From: Nitrospira sp.
GTDB lineage: Bacteria; Nitrospirota; Nitrospiria; Nitrospirales; Nitrospiraceae
DNA length: 64,000 nucleotides
Assembly: GCA_024998565.1 (NCBI GenBank)
Contig: JACOEM010000005.1
Coordinates: 124,001 to 188,000, forward strand
Reading direction: 5' to 3'
Part shown: positions 8,443-18,642 of the stretch, piece after piece
Position numbering within the stretch: the stretch's first letter is position 1
How the letters are laid out: each line of letters opens with the position of its first letter
The notes under the pieces: model-generated
Databases searched by the model: none
What the model was told of the DNA's origin: nothing
What the model saw: the letters and a program-made list of their open reading frames with translations, nothing else
Translations under genes and position numbers: made by a program

Positions 8443-8565
8443 TGGGCAGGGGTGGCTCAAGGCCCAGCGGACGAGTGAGGTTTCACGAGCGAGTTATCCC
8501 TGATGTATATCGTGCCCGTGCTCCGCGCCGCTGACCAGAAGGGGGTGTAGGAGAATGCCTAACAG

Positions 8566-8594
8566 TTGTGTCCGGATGGTCTTCAGACCATAAT
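8566..8594 (+). promoter_or_regulatory. Promoter with overlapping palindromic operator of the toxin-antitoxin unit
   Basis: A -35-like TTGTGT (8566-8571) and a -10-like CATAAT (8589-8594) are 17 bp apart. Between them lies a perfect inverted repeat, ATGGTCT-TC-AGACCAT (8576-8591), which runs into the -10 box. An operator placed like this would let a bound repressor block polymerase, as in autoregulated toxin-antitoxin operons. The antitoxin ATG is 45 bp downstream. Confidence 0.5.
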
Positions 8595-8638
8595 GCACCT
8601 GTTACATGTGGCGCTGGTGGCCTGAAAAGGAGGCATCG

Positions 8639-8839
8639 ATGTCGACGGCGGAGAAAATCTTCAAGGAAGCACAGAAACTTCCGGACCCCCTCGCGCAAGA
8701 GGTCCTAGATTTCATCGGATACATTGAAATGAAGCATGGCCTCCGGGATCGTCTCACCGAAGAATTGAAACAGGCACAGGAGCCGGCCATGCGCCATGTG
8801 TGGGACAACCAGGACGACGAGGTCTGGAATGGCGTGTAA
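8639..8839 (+). CDS. DUF2281-like antitoxin
   Basis: 66 residues from ATG 8639, preceded by a strong AAAAGGAGG. The body AEKIFKEAQKLPDPLAQEVL followed by DFIGYIEMKHG is the DUF2281 pattern (helices around LP...eVLDFI.yl). A charged tail follows. Such proteins act as antitoxins in front of PemK/MazF or PIN toxins. Here the partner frame begins at 8829 in an 11-base overlap, but that partner is truncated, so this antitoxin appears to be an orphan. Confidence 0.7.
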   Translation: MSTAEKIFKEAQKLPDPLAQEVLDFIGYIEMKHGLRDRLTEELKQAQEPAMRHVWDNQDDEVWNGV

Positions 8840-8939
8840 GCCAGGCGATCTGGTCTTGATCCCCTTCCCCCCGCTTTTCTCCTTCCCCCACGAGATACGC
8901 TTCACGAACAACGAGCGACGGTTTTTTATCCTCCTGTGA
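8829..8939 (+). pseudogene. Truncated PemK/MazF-like toxin remnant
   Basis: A 36-codon frame overlaps the end of the antitoxin gene. Its first 15 residues, MACKPGDLVLIPFPP, are the typical start of PemK/MazF toxins (PGDlVlvpFPf). After that the homology stops and the frame runs into a TTTCACG-type repeat tract before a TGA. The catalytic remainder of about 90-100 residues is missing. This is a toxin gene cut off after the first strand, probably by a deletion or repeat-associated rearrangement. Confidence 0.6.
8886..8921. repeat. TTTCACG/CGAGATACG-type intergenic repeat
   Basis: CACGAGATACGCTTCACGAA followed by CAACGAGCGACGG resembles the tracts at 9403, 21071 and 2799, which share CACGAGATACG or CGAGATACG. 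It sits exactly where the PemK-like toxin frame loses homology, so it marks the break point. Confidence 0.55.
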
Positions 8940-9000
8940 CCCCGGATGTCACGGTCATCGAGTACAGTAGCCGGTGAGCGGACAGGAGGGGAGGTTGGCC

Positions 9001-9366
9001 ATGCAATCTACAAGGCTTCCGGCGATATTTATGCTTCTCGCGTCGGCCTCGGCGACAACAACCTGGGCAGAGCCGGGATTCGATGAGAAGTACCAGCGGG
9101 ACTTCAACATCTTCAATCCCATCAACCAGTATCAGCCAGCCAACCCGTTCAACCCCGCCAATGCCTACAGTCCGGACAATCCGTTTAACCCCGTGAACCA
9201 GTATGATCCCAACAACCCGGCCAATCCCATCAACCAATTCAATCCGAACAATCCGTTCAACCCCATCAATCGGTATCGCCCGGAGAATCCGTTGAACCCG
9301 ATCAACAAGTACAACCCCAACACGCCATTCACGCCGTTGGATGGGGGAGCAGGATGGAAGCGGTGA
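9001..9366 (+). CDS. Secreted Asn/Pro-rich repeat protein
   Basis: 121 residues from ATG 9001, preceded by GGACAGGAGGGGAGG. Residues 1-23 look like a signal peptide ending near TTTWAEP. From about residue 40 there are six tandem 12-residue units of the form NP-[IVA]-N-x-[YF]-x-P-x-NP-[FAL], for example [12 protein letters not shown] and [12 protein letters not shown]. The repeats make a regular surface of Asn, Pro and aromatic residues. No family is recognised. A structural, matrix or envelope role is possible but unproven. Confidence 0.75.
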   Translation: MQSTRLPAIFMLLASASATTTWAEPGFDEKYQRDFNIFNPINQYQPANPFNPANAYSPDNPFNPVNQYDPNNPANPINQFNPNNPFNPINRYRPENPLNPINKYNPNTPFTPLDGGAGWKR

Positions 9367-9402
9367 GGCGACTCATGTCCTTCCCGATCACAGCGAAAGA
9401 TT

Positions 9403-9462
9403 CTTCACGAGATACGATTCTTGGGGAATACGTTTCACCTTTCACGCTTCACGTTTCACGTC
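9403..9462. repeat. TTTCACG-type intergenic repeat before the restriction island
   Basis: TTCTTCACGAGATACGATTC is followed by ACGTTTCACCTTTCACGCTT and CACGTTTCACGTCC. It is a member of the dispersed TTTCACG family and ends about 120 bp before hsdM. The 3' part of the gap (9463-9580) holds no recognised gene. Confidence 0.65.
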
Positions 9463-9580
9463 CCCCAGTCCCCTAGGCACCGACCAGTCGCTGTTGCCGG
9501 TAAAAACGCGGGTGATTAAAAGACGAGAACAGGTTATTCTTCGGCGGCCAATACGAGATCCCGACCAACGGAGAGCATAC

Positions 9581-11191
9581 ATGCAGTGGATCGCCCCATC
9601 GGAAAAGGACACTGCGACGGACGCGTTGGAAAAGCGTCTCTGGGATGCTGCCGACCAGCTGCGGGCCAATAGCGGCCTCAACGCCGCGCAATATTCCACC
9701 CCGGTCCTGGGCCTCATCTTCCTCCGCTTCGCCGATGTGCGTTTTGCAAAAATCAGGGCCGGTCTGGAGAAAATGGCCTCGTCGTCCAGGCGCGGCTCAC
9801 GCGTGGACGAACCGGCCGCCTACCATGCCGAAGGGGTGCTCTATCTCACGCCGAACGCGCGTTTCGAAAAGCTCCTACATATGCCGGAGGCAAGCAATGC
9901 CGGCAAGGCGATCAATGAAGCCATGCGCGACATTGAAAAACACAATCCCCAGCTAGCCGGGGTGCTGCCCAAGACCTACGAAATCTTTAATAGCACGCTG
10001 CTGAAAGAACTCCTCAAGCGTGTCTCAGAGATCCCGGCCACCATCGACTACGACGCCTTCGGTCGCATCTACGAATACTTTCTCGGCGAATTCGCCCGTA
10101 CGGAAGGGCAAAAGGGCGGCGAGTTCTACACACCTTCCGGCATCGTGCGTCTGCTGGTCGAAGTCTTGGAGCCCTACCATGGCCGCATCCTGGACCCGGC
10201 CTGCGGCTCCGGCGGCATGTTCGTCCAAAGCGCCCGCTTCGTCGCCCAAAACAAGAAGAACCCGTCGTCAGAATTGGCTATTCATGGGCAGGAAAAGGTC
10301 GCGGCTACTGTCGCCCTCTGCCGCATGAACCTGGCTATGCACGGCCTCGAAGGGGATATTAAAGAAGCCATCACCTACTACGACGATCTGCACAACAGCA
10401 CCGGCAAGTTCGATTTCGTTCTCGCCAATCCTCCGTTCAACGTGAACGCGGTCGATAAGGAACGGCTGGAAGCAGAGGTCGGTAAAGGCCGCCGCTATCC
10501 CTTCGGCCTGCCGCGCACAGACAACGCCAACTATCTCTGGATTCAGCTCTTCTATTCGACGCTCAGCGGGAACGGTCGGGCCGGGTTCGTCATGGCGAAC
10601 AGCGCCTCCGATGCGCGCTCATCCGAGCAGGAGATCCGGAAGCAGCTCATTGAAGCCCGCGCGGTGGATGTCATGGTCGCAGTCGGTCCGAACATGTTCT
10701 ACACCGTCACGCTGCCTTGTACCCTCTGGTTTCTGGACAAGGGGAAACAGAAGACGCCTCGCGCCGACAAGATCCTGTTTCTGGATGCGCGGCAAATCTA
10801 CCGGCAAGTTGACCGAGCCCACCGCGACTGGACCGAAGGCCAGATCGGCTTGTTGGCGAACGTCGTGAGGCTCTATCGCGACGAGGAACCGGACTTCACC
10901 CTCGGCGGGCCAGAGGCAGAAGCCAAACTCAAAGAAGTCTTCGGCAAGAAACTGAGGTTCGCCGATGTGCCAGGCCTGTGTAAGGCCGCCACCATCAAAG
11001 AGATCGAAGCGCAGGGCTGGAGCCTGAATCCCGGCCGCTACGTCGGCGTGGCACCGGGAGAGGAAGTGAGCGACGAGGATTTCAAGGAGCACCTCGAAGC
11101 TCTCAATGAAGAACTCGAAGCTCTCAATGCTCAGGCTCGTGAGCTTGAGGTAACCATTGCCAGAAACGTGGCGGAGATTCTCGAAGCCTAA
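9581..11191 (+). CDS. hsdM: Type I restriction-modification system methyltransferase subunit
   Basis: 536 residues from ATG 9581; the in-frame upstream extension overlaps the repeat-protein gene and has no homology. The N-terminal helical domain starts [18 protein letters not shown], followed by the N6-adenine methyltransferase core: motif [14 protein letters not shown] (about residue 203) and catalytic motif IV NPPF (about 283). HsdM methylates adenines in the bipartite target as part of M2S and R2M2S complexes. It is the first gene of a five-gene unit running to 17283, with 2 bp to hsdS. Confidence 0.95.
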   Translation: MQWIAPSEKDTATDALEKRLWDAADQLRANSGLNAAQYSTPVLGLIFLRFADVRFAKIRAGLEKMASSSRRGSRVDEPAAYHAEGVLYLTPNARFEKLLHMPEASNAGKAINEAMRDIEKHNPQLAGVLPKTYEIFNSTLLKELLKRVSEIPATIDYDAFGRIYEYFLGEFARTEGQKGGEFYTPSGIVRLLVEVLEPYHGRILDPACGSGGMFVQSARFVAQNKKNPSSELAIHGQEKVAATVALCRMNLAMHGLEGDIKEAITYYDDLHNSTGKFDFVLANPPFNVNAVDKERLEAEVGKGRRYPFGLPRTDNANYLWIQLFYSTLSGNGRAGFVMANSASDARSSEQEIRKQLIEARAVDVMVAVGPNMFYTVTLPCTLWFLDKGKQKTPRADKILFLDARQIYRQVDRAHRDWTEGQIGLLANVVRLYRDEEPDFTLGGPEAEAKLKEVFGKKLRFADVPGLCKAATIKEIEAQGWSLNPGRYVGVAPGEEVSDEDFKEHLEALNEELEALNAQARELEVTIARNVAEILEA

Positions 11192-11193
11192 AG

Positions 11194-12396
<1,203 letters not shown>

Positions 12397-12400
12397 TCTC

Positions 12401-13330
12401 ATGCCACCGCTTGATTCCTATCCCATCATTTCGCTCCGGAAAGAGGATGTGTTGGCCCCGGAAGAGATGGGCAGCAAACGGAAGGGGTGGGTACAAGTCG
12501 CCGGTGACTCCGAGCGCTGGCTTTTCAAGTATGCCCGGCTCAGTAACGGTCAAGTCACTGGTGAACATTGGGCCGAAAAGGTGGCGGCCGAAGTCGCCGA
12601 GTTGCTCCATATTCCCCATGCGCGAGTTGAACTCGCCACCCTTGACGGATCTCCAGGCTGCATCAGCCGACGCTTCCCCGAACTCGCCAGGCCCGGCGCC
12701 GAATTGATTCACGGCAATGACTTACTGGCCGGCGCGGGGTTCGGCTACGACCGTACCAAGCAGTTTCGTCAGAGCGACCACACCGTCGAAAATATCCTGG
12801 CTGCGATCTCGCATGTCTTCTCCGATCCGCAGGAGCAGGCATCGGCCTTTCGACAAATGGCCGGCTATCTCGTACTCGATGCCCTCATCTTGAATACGGA
12901 CCGGCACCATGAAAACTGGGCGCTCATTCGGGTGATGCACCAGGATGGAAGGGTCACTCACGAAATGGCACCCACATTCGATCATGCCTCTTCCCTCGGT
13001 CGGAATGAACCACCGGACAAATTGGCGACTTGGCTGACTGAACCAGGGCGTCCCGAGTGGTACGCGGGCAGAAACCGTTGCCAGGGAGGAATCTATCTTC
13101 GATCCGACGATGCCCACGGAGCCAATCCTCTCAAGCTTCTGGAACTGGTAGTGCGGAAATGGCCTGACTATTTTGCGCCCTGGTTGCCACAGGTGGAAAA
13201 TGTTCAGGAAGCGGCCCTTTGTGATACAGTTGGGCGGGTTCCGGCTGAGACCATCATTCAGGCCCAACGTGAGTTTGCAAAGGCGTTGCTGCGAGTGACT
13301 CTCCGACGGGTCAAAGACATTCTCTTATGA
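12401..13330 (+). CDS. HipA-like protein kinase embedded in the type I R-M operon
   Basis: 309 residues with a HipA/CtkA-type kinase signature: a candidate ATP-binding lysine in WLFKYAR (Lys43), the catalytic loop LNTDRHHENW (Asp167, Asn172) and the metal-binding aspartate in FDHASS (Asp194). HipA kinases phosphorylate proteins such as aminoacyl-tRNA synthetases; the target here is unknown. There is no HipB-like HTH gene beside it and no separate N-terminal HipA domain. It lies between hsdS and hsdR, overlaps the HIRAN gene by 4 bp (ATGA) and must be co-expressed with the restriction system. Confidence 0.8.
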   Translation: MPPLDSYPIISLRKEDVLAPEEMGSKRKGWVQVAGDSERWLFKYARLSNGQVTGEHWAEKVAAEVAELLHIPHARVELATLDGSPGCISRRFPELARPGAELIHGNDLLAGAGFGYDRTKQFRQSDHTVENILAAISHVFSDPQEQASAFRQMAGYLVLDALILNTDRHHENWALIRVMHQDGRVTHEMAPTFDHASSLGRNEPPDKLATWLTEPGRPEWYAGRNRCQGGIYLRSDDAHGANPLKLLELVVRKWPDYFAPWLPQVENVQEAALCDTVGRVPAETIIQAQREFAKALLRVTLRRVKDILL

Positions 13331-14097
13331 AAACCCTATTCCTGGCCTGGCAAGACAAACGGCTCCGCGGTGACCATGTGGACGGCACCCGAGCCTGGTT
13401 TCCCATCGGCCGATTGGATGCCGAACCGAAAGCTTCTCACTACCGCTTTTCCTACACCCGTGGCGTATTGCAGGCAAAGGAGAAGGCAGGGTTTCAACCG
13501 CTTGACGCTTTTCCGAAGTTTGATGCCCTGTACGAATCCTCCGAGCTGTTCCCGCTCTTCCAGAATCGGCTCATTAGCACGAAACGGGAGGATTACGCCG
13601 AGTATCTGCAGCGGCTCGATTTGTCTCCGGAGCAAGCGGACCCGTTTGAAATTCTGGCGATCAGCGGGGGAGGGCGACAGACGGACAATTTAGAAGTGTT
13701 CCCTAAAATTCAGGCCCGCCGTGACGGCAGCTTTTCCTGCCGCTTCTTCTTGCACGGCTGGCGCCATGTGAACGCCCCATCGCAAGATCGGGTGAATGGG
13801 CTTCGGCCAGGCGAACCATTACAGGTATCGATCGAGTTGAATAACCCCGCAACCGGCCTGGCAGTCCAGCTTGAGACGGCCAACGATTATTTCATGTTGG
13901 GTTGGGCACCGCGTTACCTGATTCAAGACGTGTTGCGTGCCGTTGCAGGTGGACCGAATAACATGACCGCACGCGTCGTCCAGCTCAATCCACCGCCTGC
14001 TCCTCACAATCAGCGCGTGCTCGTCGAGCTCGAAGGCCGCCTGACTGCCGGCTATGAACCGATGAGTAGCGATGAATTTCTTCCACTGCGTTCCTAA
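13327..14097 (+). CDS. HIRAN-domain protein partnered with the HipA-like kinase
   Basis: 256 residues. The C-terminal part, about residues 155-225, reads as a HIRAN domain: GLRPGEPLQVSIELNNPATG, LAVQLETANDYFMLGWAPRY, then a short helix. HIRAN domains in eukaryotic HLTF bind 3' DNA ends; many bacterial proteins carry the domain alone. The N-terminal 150 residues (for example WFPIGRLD..HYRFSYTRGV) are typical of bacterial HIRAN proteins that accompany HipA-like kinases, by my recollection. Start overlaps the kinase stop, and hsdR follows after 6 bp. Confidence 0.75.
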   Translation: MKTLFLAWQDKRLRGDHVDGTRAWFPIGRLDAEPKASHYRFSYTRGVLQAKEKAGFQPLDAFPKFDALYESSELFPLFQNRLISTKREDYAEYLQRLDLSPEQADPFEILAISGGGRQTDNLEVFPKIQARRDGSFSCRFFLHGWRHVNAPSQDRVNGLRPGEPLQVSIELNNPATGLAVQLETANDYFMLGWAPRYLIQDVLRAVAGGPNNMTARVVQLNPPPAPHNQRVLVELEGRLTAGYEPMSSDEFLPLRS

Positions 14098-14103
14098 CGG
14101 CGC

Positions 14104-17100
14104 ATGGCCCACGCCTACTCTGAAGACCAGCTCGTCGAACAACCCGCCATTACTCTGCTTGCCGAACTTGGCTGGCAAACTATCTCAGCCTTAGAGGAGG
14201 TTTTAGGACCTCACAGCACATTAGGCCGCGAGACCAAAGCTGAATCCGTCTTGCTCTTGCGCCTTCGTGCGGCCCTCTGCCGTCTCAATCCGACATTGCC
14301 TCCGGAAGCGCTCTCAACAGCAATAGATGAGCTGGCTCGCGACCGGTCAGCGATGAGCCTCGTGGCGGCGAATCGAGAGGTCTATGGGCTTCTGAAAGAA
14401 GGCATTCCAGTTTCCGTTCCCGATCCAAAAGGCGGCGGGCAGAAAACCGAGCGTGTCAGGGTCATCGATTGGGAGAATCCTGCTGCGAATGACTTCCTCC
14501 TGGTGAGTCAGTTCAGCGTGACGGGGTCGCTCTACACTCGTCGGCCTGATCTCGTTGGATTTGTGAATGGGTTGCCTCTCGTCGTGATCGAGTTGAAGAA
14601 GCCCGGTGTGCCGGCGCAGCAGGCGTTCGACGACAACCTCACCTGTTACAAAGCCGACATTCCCCACCTCTTCTGGTTCAACGGCCTGATGATCGCTTCC
14701 AATGGAACGGAAAGCCATGTGGGATCGCTCACGGCTGATTGGGAACGGTTCTTCGAGTGGAAACGGATCGAACGCGAGGATGAACCACGCCGCGTATCGC
14801 TCGAAGTGATGCTACGAGGGACCTGCGAGCCATCGCGCCTGCTCGATCTGCTCGAAAACTTCAGCCTCTTCTCCGAGCACAAGGCGGGGCTGGTCAAAGT
14901 GCTGGGGCAGAATCACCAATTCCTCGGCGTCAACAATGCAATTGCCGCGACCTTGGCCGCTCGGAAACAGGGCCATGGGCAGGGAGGCGTCTTCTGGCAG
15001 ACGCAGGGGTCGGGCAAGAGTCTCGCGATGGTGTTCTTCGCCCAGAAGATCCTTCGCAAGGTTTCCGGGAACTGGACCTTTGTGGTGGTAACAGATCGTG
15101 TCGAGCTGGACGACCAGATCGCGAAGACCTTCAAGGCTTGTGGCGCTGTCAGCGAGACGGAGAGCGATCGGTGCCATGCACAAAGCGGCGCACAACTTCG
15201 GCAGTTGCTTGGTGAGAATCATCGCTATGTCTTCACGCTCATTCATAAATTCCAAACTCCTGAACTGCTGTGCGACCGCTCCGATGTGATTGTCCTGACC
15301 GACGAAGCGCACCGGAGCCAATACGACCAGCTGGCGCTGAATATGCGTGCGGCCCTGCCTCGTGCGCTCTTTTTAGCTTTTACCGGCACGCCTTTGATTG
15401 CAGGTGAGGAGCGGACCCGTGAGGTATTCGGCGACTATGTCTCCATCTATGACTTTCAGCAGTCGGTTGAAGATGGCGCGACGGTGCCGTTGTTCTACGA
15501 AAACCGGACGCCGGAACTCCGCTTGGAGAATCCGAACCTCAACGACGATATCTACAACCTGATCGAAGCCGCCGGACTGGACGAAGAGCAGGAGAAACGG
15601 CTGGAGCGAGAACTGGGGCGGCAATATCAGCTGCTCACGCGGGACGACCGGCTTGAGACCATTGCTCAAGACATTGTCCAGCACTTCCTCGGGCGGGGCT
15701 TCCAAGGCAAGGCAATGGTTATTTCCATCGACAAGGCGACAACCCTGCGGATGCACGACAAGGTCCGGGCGCACTGGAAAGCCGAAGAGAAGCGCGTCGA
15801 GCAGGAGCTGGCCAAGCTCACCACCTATGGAACCAAGCCCGCCAGTCCTGATCGCGTCAGGGAACTCAGAGCGCGACTGGATATCATACGCACGACAGAC
15901 ATGGCCGTGATCGTTTCGGCTGCTCAGAACGAGATTGCGGACATGAAGAAACTGAGCCTCGACATTGCGCCGCACCGGAAGCGGATGAATGATGACAGGC
16001 TAGACGAGAAGTTCAAAGAGGCGAAAGACCCGCTGCGCCTTGTTTTTGTCTGCGCCATGTGGCTGACCGGTTTCGATGCGCCGAGCTGTTCAACCATCTA
16101 CCTCGACAAGCCGATGCGGAACCATACGCTGATGCAGACCATTGCCCGAGCCAACCGCGTATTTCCCGGCAAGCATAGCGGCCTCATCGTGGACTACGCG
16201 AACGTCTTTGCTTCGTTGGAGAGGGCACTGGCGATCTATGCCAAAGGCCGTGGTGGGGAGCAACCCATCCGGGACAAGCAAAAGCTCGTGGAGAGCCTCC
16301 GCCAGGCAATCACGAAGACAGAGGCCTTCTGCCGTGCGCATGGCGTCACTTTGAAAGAAATTGAGCAGACTCCAGCGGGGACTCTTGTGCGGCTGACGAA
16401 AATTGCTGAGGCGGTCGAATGCCTGATTTCTCCCGATCCCCTTCGCAAGGACTTTCTCGGTCAAGAAAGTTGGGTACGGACTCTCTTCCAAGCGGTGAAG
16501 CCGGACCCCTCCGCGCTGGAGTGTGCCTCGCGCGTGGCCTGCCTGACGACCATAGCCGAAACCATCCGTGAACGCACGGGCGACGGACCGGCAGACATCT
16601 CAGCCGTGATGGCCGACCTGAATAAGATTCTGGATGCTTCCGTGGCTGCGGATGGCTTTCACATTCCCCAGGGAAAATCCGGTCATGGCGTGATCGACCT
16701 GACAAAGATTGACTTCGATGCCCTGGCGAAACGTTTTGGAAAGTCCAAAACCAGGAATATCGATCTGGAGCAACTGAAAGCGGCGATCCGTTCCCAACTG
16801 GACACACTCGTTCGCGTGAACCGGACCAGGGCCGACTATTTGACGAAGTTCGAAGAGCTGATCGAATCCTATAACGCGGGCAGCCGGAATATTGACGAAC
16901 TGTTCAAGGAACTCCTCGCGCTCAGCTGTAGTTTGAACGAAGAGCAGGAACGGCATATTAGAGAGCGTCTCTCCGAAGAAGAACTCGTGGTGTTCGATAT
17001 TCTGACGCGCCCAGCGCCGCAGTTGAGTACAGAAGAACGGGCTGAGGTAAAGAAGGTCGCCCGGGATATGCTGCAGAAGTTAAAGCAGCTTCTGGTGTTG

Positions 17101-17283
17101 AACTGGCGTCAGAAGGCCTCGGCCCGCTCGCAGATCAAACTCACGATCGAAGATCTCCTAGACCAGGGGCTTCCGCGTGCGTATACGCCGGACTTGTATC
17201 AGCAGAAATGCTCCGCAGTGTTTGAGCACGTCTACGAAACCTATGGGGATCGGGGAGCAAGTGCATATCCTGGACCCGGGTAA
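14104..17283 (+). CDS. hsdR: Type I restriction enzyme endonuclease/translocase subunit
   Basis: 1059 residues. A PD-(D/E)xK nuclease lies near residues 148-168 (PDLVGFVNGL, VVIELKKPG), then SF2 translocase motifs: Walker A QTQGSGKS (about 300), DEAHRS (about 400), FTGTP (about 426), and motif VI-like QTIARANRVF (about 678). The C-terminal helical region ends YETYGDRGASAYPGPG, as in family members. With HsdM and HsdS it translocates and cleaves unmodified DNA. All catalytic motifs are intact, so the system is probably functional. Confidence 0.95.
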   Translation: MAHAYSEDQLVEQPAITLLAELGWQTISALEEVLGPHSTLGRETKAESVLLLRLRAALCRLNPTLPPEALSTAIDELARDRSAMSLVAANREVYGLLKEGIPVSVPDPKGGGQKTERVRVIDWENPAANDFLLVSQFSVTGSLYTRRPDLVGFVNGLPLVVIELKKPGVPAQQAFDDNLTCYKADIPHLFWFNGLMIASNGTESHVGSLTADWERFFEWKRIEREDEPRRVSLEVMLRGTCEPSRLLDLLENFSLFSEHKAGLVKVLGQNHQFLGVNNAIAATLAARKQGHGQGGVFWQTQGSGKSLAMVFFAQKILRKVSGNWTFVVVTDRVELDDQIAKTFKACGAVSETESDRCHAQSGAQLRQLLGENHRYVFTLIHKFQTPELLCDRSDVIVLTDEAHRSQYDQLALNMRAALPRALFLAFTGTPLIAGEERTREVFGDYVSIYDFQQSVEDGATVPLFYENRTPELRLENPNLNDDIYNLIEAAGLDEEQEKRLERELGRQYQLLTRDDRLETIAQDIVQHFLGRGFQGKAMVISIDKATTLRMHDKVRAHWKAEEKRVEQELAKLTTYGTKPASPDRVRELRARLDIIRTTDMAVIVSAAQNEIADMKKLSLDIAPHRKRMNDDRLDEKFKEAKDPLRLVFVCAMWLTGFDAPSCSTIYLDKPMRNHTLMQTIARANRVFPGKHSGLIVDYANVFASLERALAIYAKGRGGEQPIRDKQKLVESLRQAITKTEAFCRAHGVTLKEIEQTPAGTLVRLTKIAEAVECLISPDPLRKDFLGQESWVRTLFQAVKPDPSALECASRVACLTTIAETIRERTGDGPADISAVMADLNKILDASVAADGFHIPQGKSGHGVIDLTKIDFDALAKRFGKSKTRNIDLEQLKAAIRSQLDTLVRVNRTRADYLTKFEELIESYNAGSRNIDELFKELLALSCSLNEEQERHIRERLSEEELVVFDILTRPAPQLSTEERAEVKKVARDMLQKLKQLLVLNWRQKASARSQIKLTIEDLLDQGLPRAYTPDLYQQKCSAVFEHVYETYGDRGASAYPGPG

Positions 17284-17794
17284 CGATGGCCCAACCCCTC
17301 AGTCTCTCAACCCCTCACTCCCGCAACCCCTTGCTCGCATCGATCTTCATCCACATGACACCACCCACATTTGAGACCACATTCATCACGCCGACAACCT
17401 ACTCGCCTGGATCTTCGAGAATCCGGTCAACCGCGCAGCCTACTTTCCGTCACTCGCGCCATCGATGCCGCTTCGAAAACCGGCGCCGGTCGGTGAGCAT
17501 CACTGTACGGCCTGCTTGACAGGGTGACGGAGACTGCCTAGCCTGATTGCTGCCCCCTTGCACTTTGCGGCTGCCCAACTTCGATTCCCACCGGAGTAAG
17601 AGAGACGTCGATGATCCCGGCGTCGTTTTTCAGTCCGGTATCCGGGGAAATTGATGGAAGCTGGAAGGTCCGAAGAGTTTTTCGAACAGGGCCCGGCCCT
17701 ATCCCTCATCGACTGCGTGCACGACGTGGACGCAACCCGGTTACGGCATCCAGCCTCCGCAGCCTCATACACGTCGGATTGGAGGAATCATCAC
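17284..17794. other. Gap between hsdR and the Nudix gene
   Basis: 511 bp that hold a broken copy of the 3' end of the MFS transporter gene (17330-17398) and otherwise no recognisable gene. A frame from about 17391 to 17522 (including DNLLAWIFENPVNRAAYFPS) is open but has no start and no known relatives, so it may be a fragment of a lost gene. Confidence 0.5.
17330..17398 (-). pseudogene. Fragment A of the MFS transporter 3' end, with internal deletion
   Basis: 17330-17356 matches 19752-19778 at the 3' end of the intact MFS gene (shared GCTCGCATCGATCTTCATCC). The next bases, ACACCACCCACATTTG and onward, match the parent about 95 bp further on (19874 onward) with several changes. The piece is therefore a duplicate of the gene end that has lost about 95 bp. 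It lies 46 bp after the hsdR stop, in the same orientation as the parent. Confidence 0.7.
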
Positions 17795-18274
17795 ATGAGT
17801 CACCATGGCAAGACGAAAGCGCAGAAGGGCTCGCTGCCGGCCACGACCATCACGCCGGTTGTGGCGGCGATCGGCGTGGTGTTGCGAGGCGACCAGATTC
17901 TACTCGTCCGCCGCGCGAATCAGCCGGACGCGGGGAAGTGGGGCTTTCCCGGTGGCAAGATCGAGCCGGGTGAACCGATCCAGGCTGCCGCTGCACGGGA
18001 GGTGGCGGAAGAGACCGGCCTCGTCGTGCGCCCGCTGCACGTGTTCACGGCGGTCGACGCCTTCCATCGGAACGCGAGTGGACAGTTGGTGACCCATTAT
18101 GTGTTGATCGCCGTATTATGCGAGTGGATTTCAGGCGTCCCGCAGGCGGGCGGTGATGCGTTGGAGGCGGAGTGGTTCCCGGTCGAGACGTTGGACTCAG
18201 TCGACATCGTCATGAGTGTTGACGTCGCACGCGTCGCCTCGATGGCTGCGAGGGTCCGTGACGACGTACAATGA
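17795..18274 (+). CDS. Nudix hydrolase
   Basis: 159 residues from ATG 17795, chosen for the GATTGGAGG ribosome-binding site; a longer frame upstream has no homology. The Nudix box GGKIEPGEP followed by AAAAREVAEETGL fits Gx5Ex7REUxEExGU at about residues 51-73. The family hydrolyses nucleoside diphosphates linked to X; the sequence VVLRGDQILLVRRAN and the position of the box resemble ADP-ribose or 8-oxo-dGTP type enzymes, so the substrate is open. It sits between two MFS gene fragments, in the disturbed region next to the restriction island. Confidence 0.85.
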   Translation: MSHHGKTKAQKGSLPATTITPVVAAIGVVLRGDQILLVRRANQPDAGKWGFPGGKIEPGEPIQAAAAREVAEETGLVVRPLHVFTAVDAFHRNASGQLVTHYVLIAVLCEWISGVPQAGGDALEAEWFPVETLDSVDIVMSVDVARVASMAARVRDDVQ

Positions 18275-18338
18275 CCGCGCCGAACGTTTGTGTAATTGTA
18301 CCCGTCAAACACTCACGCCACCGCCTCACTCCCTTAGC

Positions 18339-18461
18339 CCCTCGCTCGCATCGATCTTCATCCACATTACGCCGGCGCAGAGGGCGATAAGTGCGGCCAC
18401 GAGTAACGAAGCCGTCCAGCCCCAGTGGTCGGCCAGCCAGGGCGTGAGGCTGGGGGAAATG
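18339..18461 (-). pseudogene. Fragment B of the MFS transporter 3' end
   Basis: 123 bp align without gaps to 19751-19873, the last 41 or so codons of the intact MFS gene, with about five mismatches. The match ends abruptly after CTGGGGGAAATG, where the remains of a MazF-type toxin begin. A stretch before it, CCTCACTCCC, is shared with fragment A (near 17312) and not with the parent, so fragments A and B are more closely related to each other than to the parent. Confidence 0.85.
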
Positions 18462-18475
18462 GGACTGTCGAAGGA

Positions 18476-18642
18476 TTACGGGGCAAAGAGTTCGGCGAGC
18501 AGAGTGAGGACCTGCGCGCGTGTCACGTCAGTGATCGTTCCTACACGCTTGACCAAGCGGCTTTTGTCCACTGTCCGGATTTGATCCAGCACAACCTGCC
18601 CGGACTTACCTTTAAATCGAAGCGGGACACTACCATGTTCAT
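18476..18642 (-). pseudogene. MazF/PemK-type toxin with large internal deletion
   Basis: The frame reading VPLRFKGKSGQVVLDQIRTV, DKSRLVKRVGTITDVTRAQV and LTLLAELFAP is the C-terminal half of a MazF-type toxin. The proper toxin start is still present: ATG at 18642, overlapping the antitoxin stop as ATGA, reads MNMVVSRFD, which is the usual beginning. Between them the central residues, about 60-70 by family length, are missing and the two ends are out of frame. The toxin is dead. Confidence 0.7.

Noticed and set aside
9115-9340. 36-bp periodicity suggesting a CRISPR array
   Set aside because: The units follow one another without spacers, are translated in frame, and encode the Asn/Pro repeat protein.
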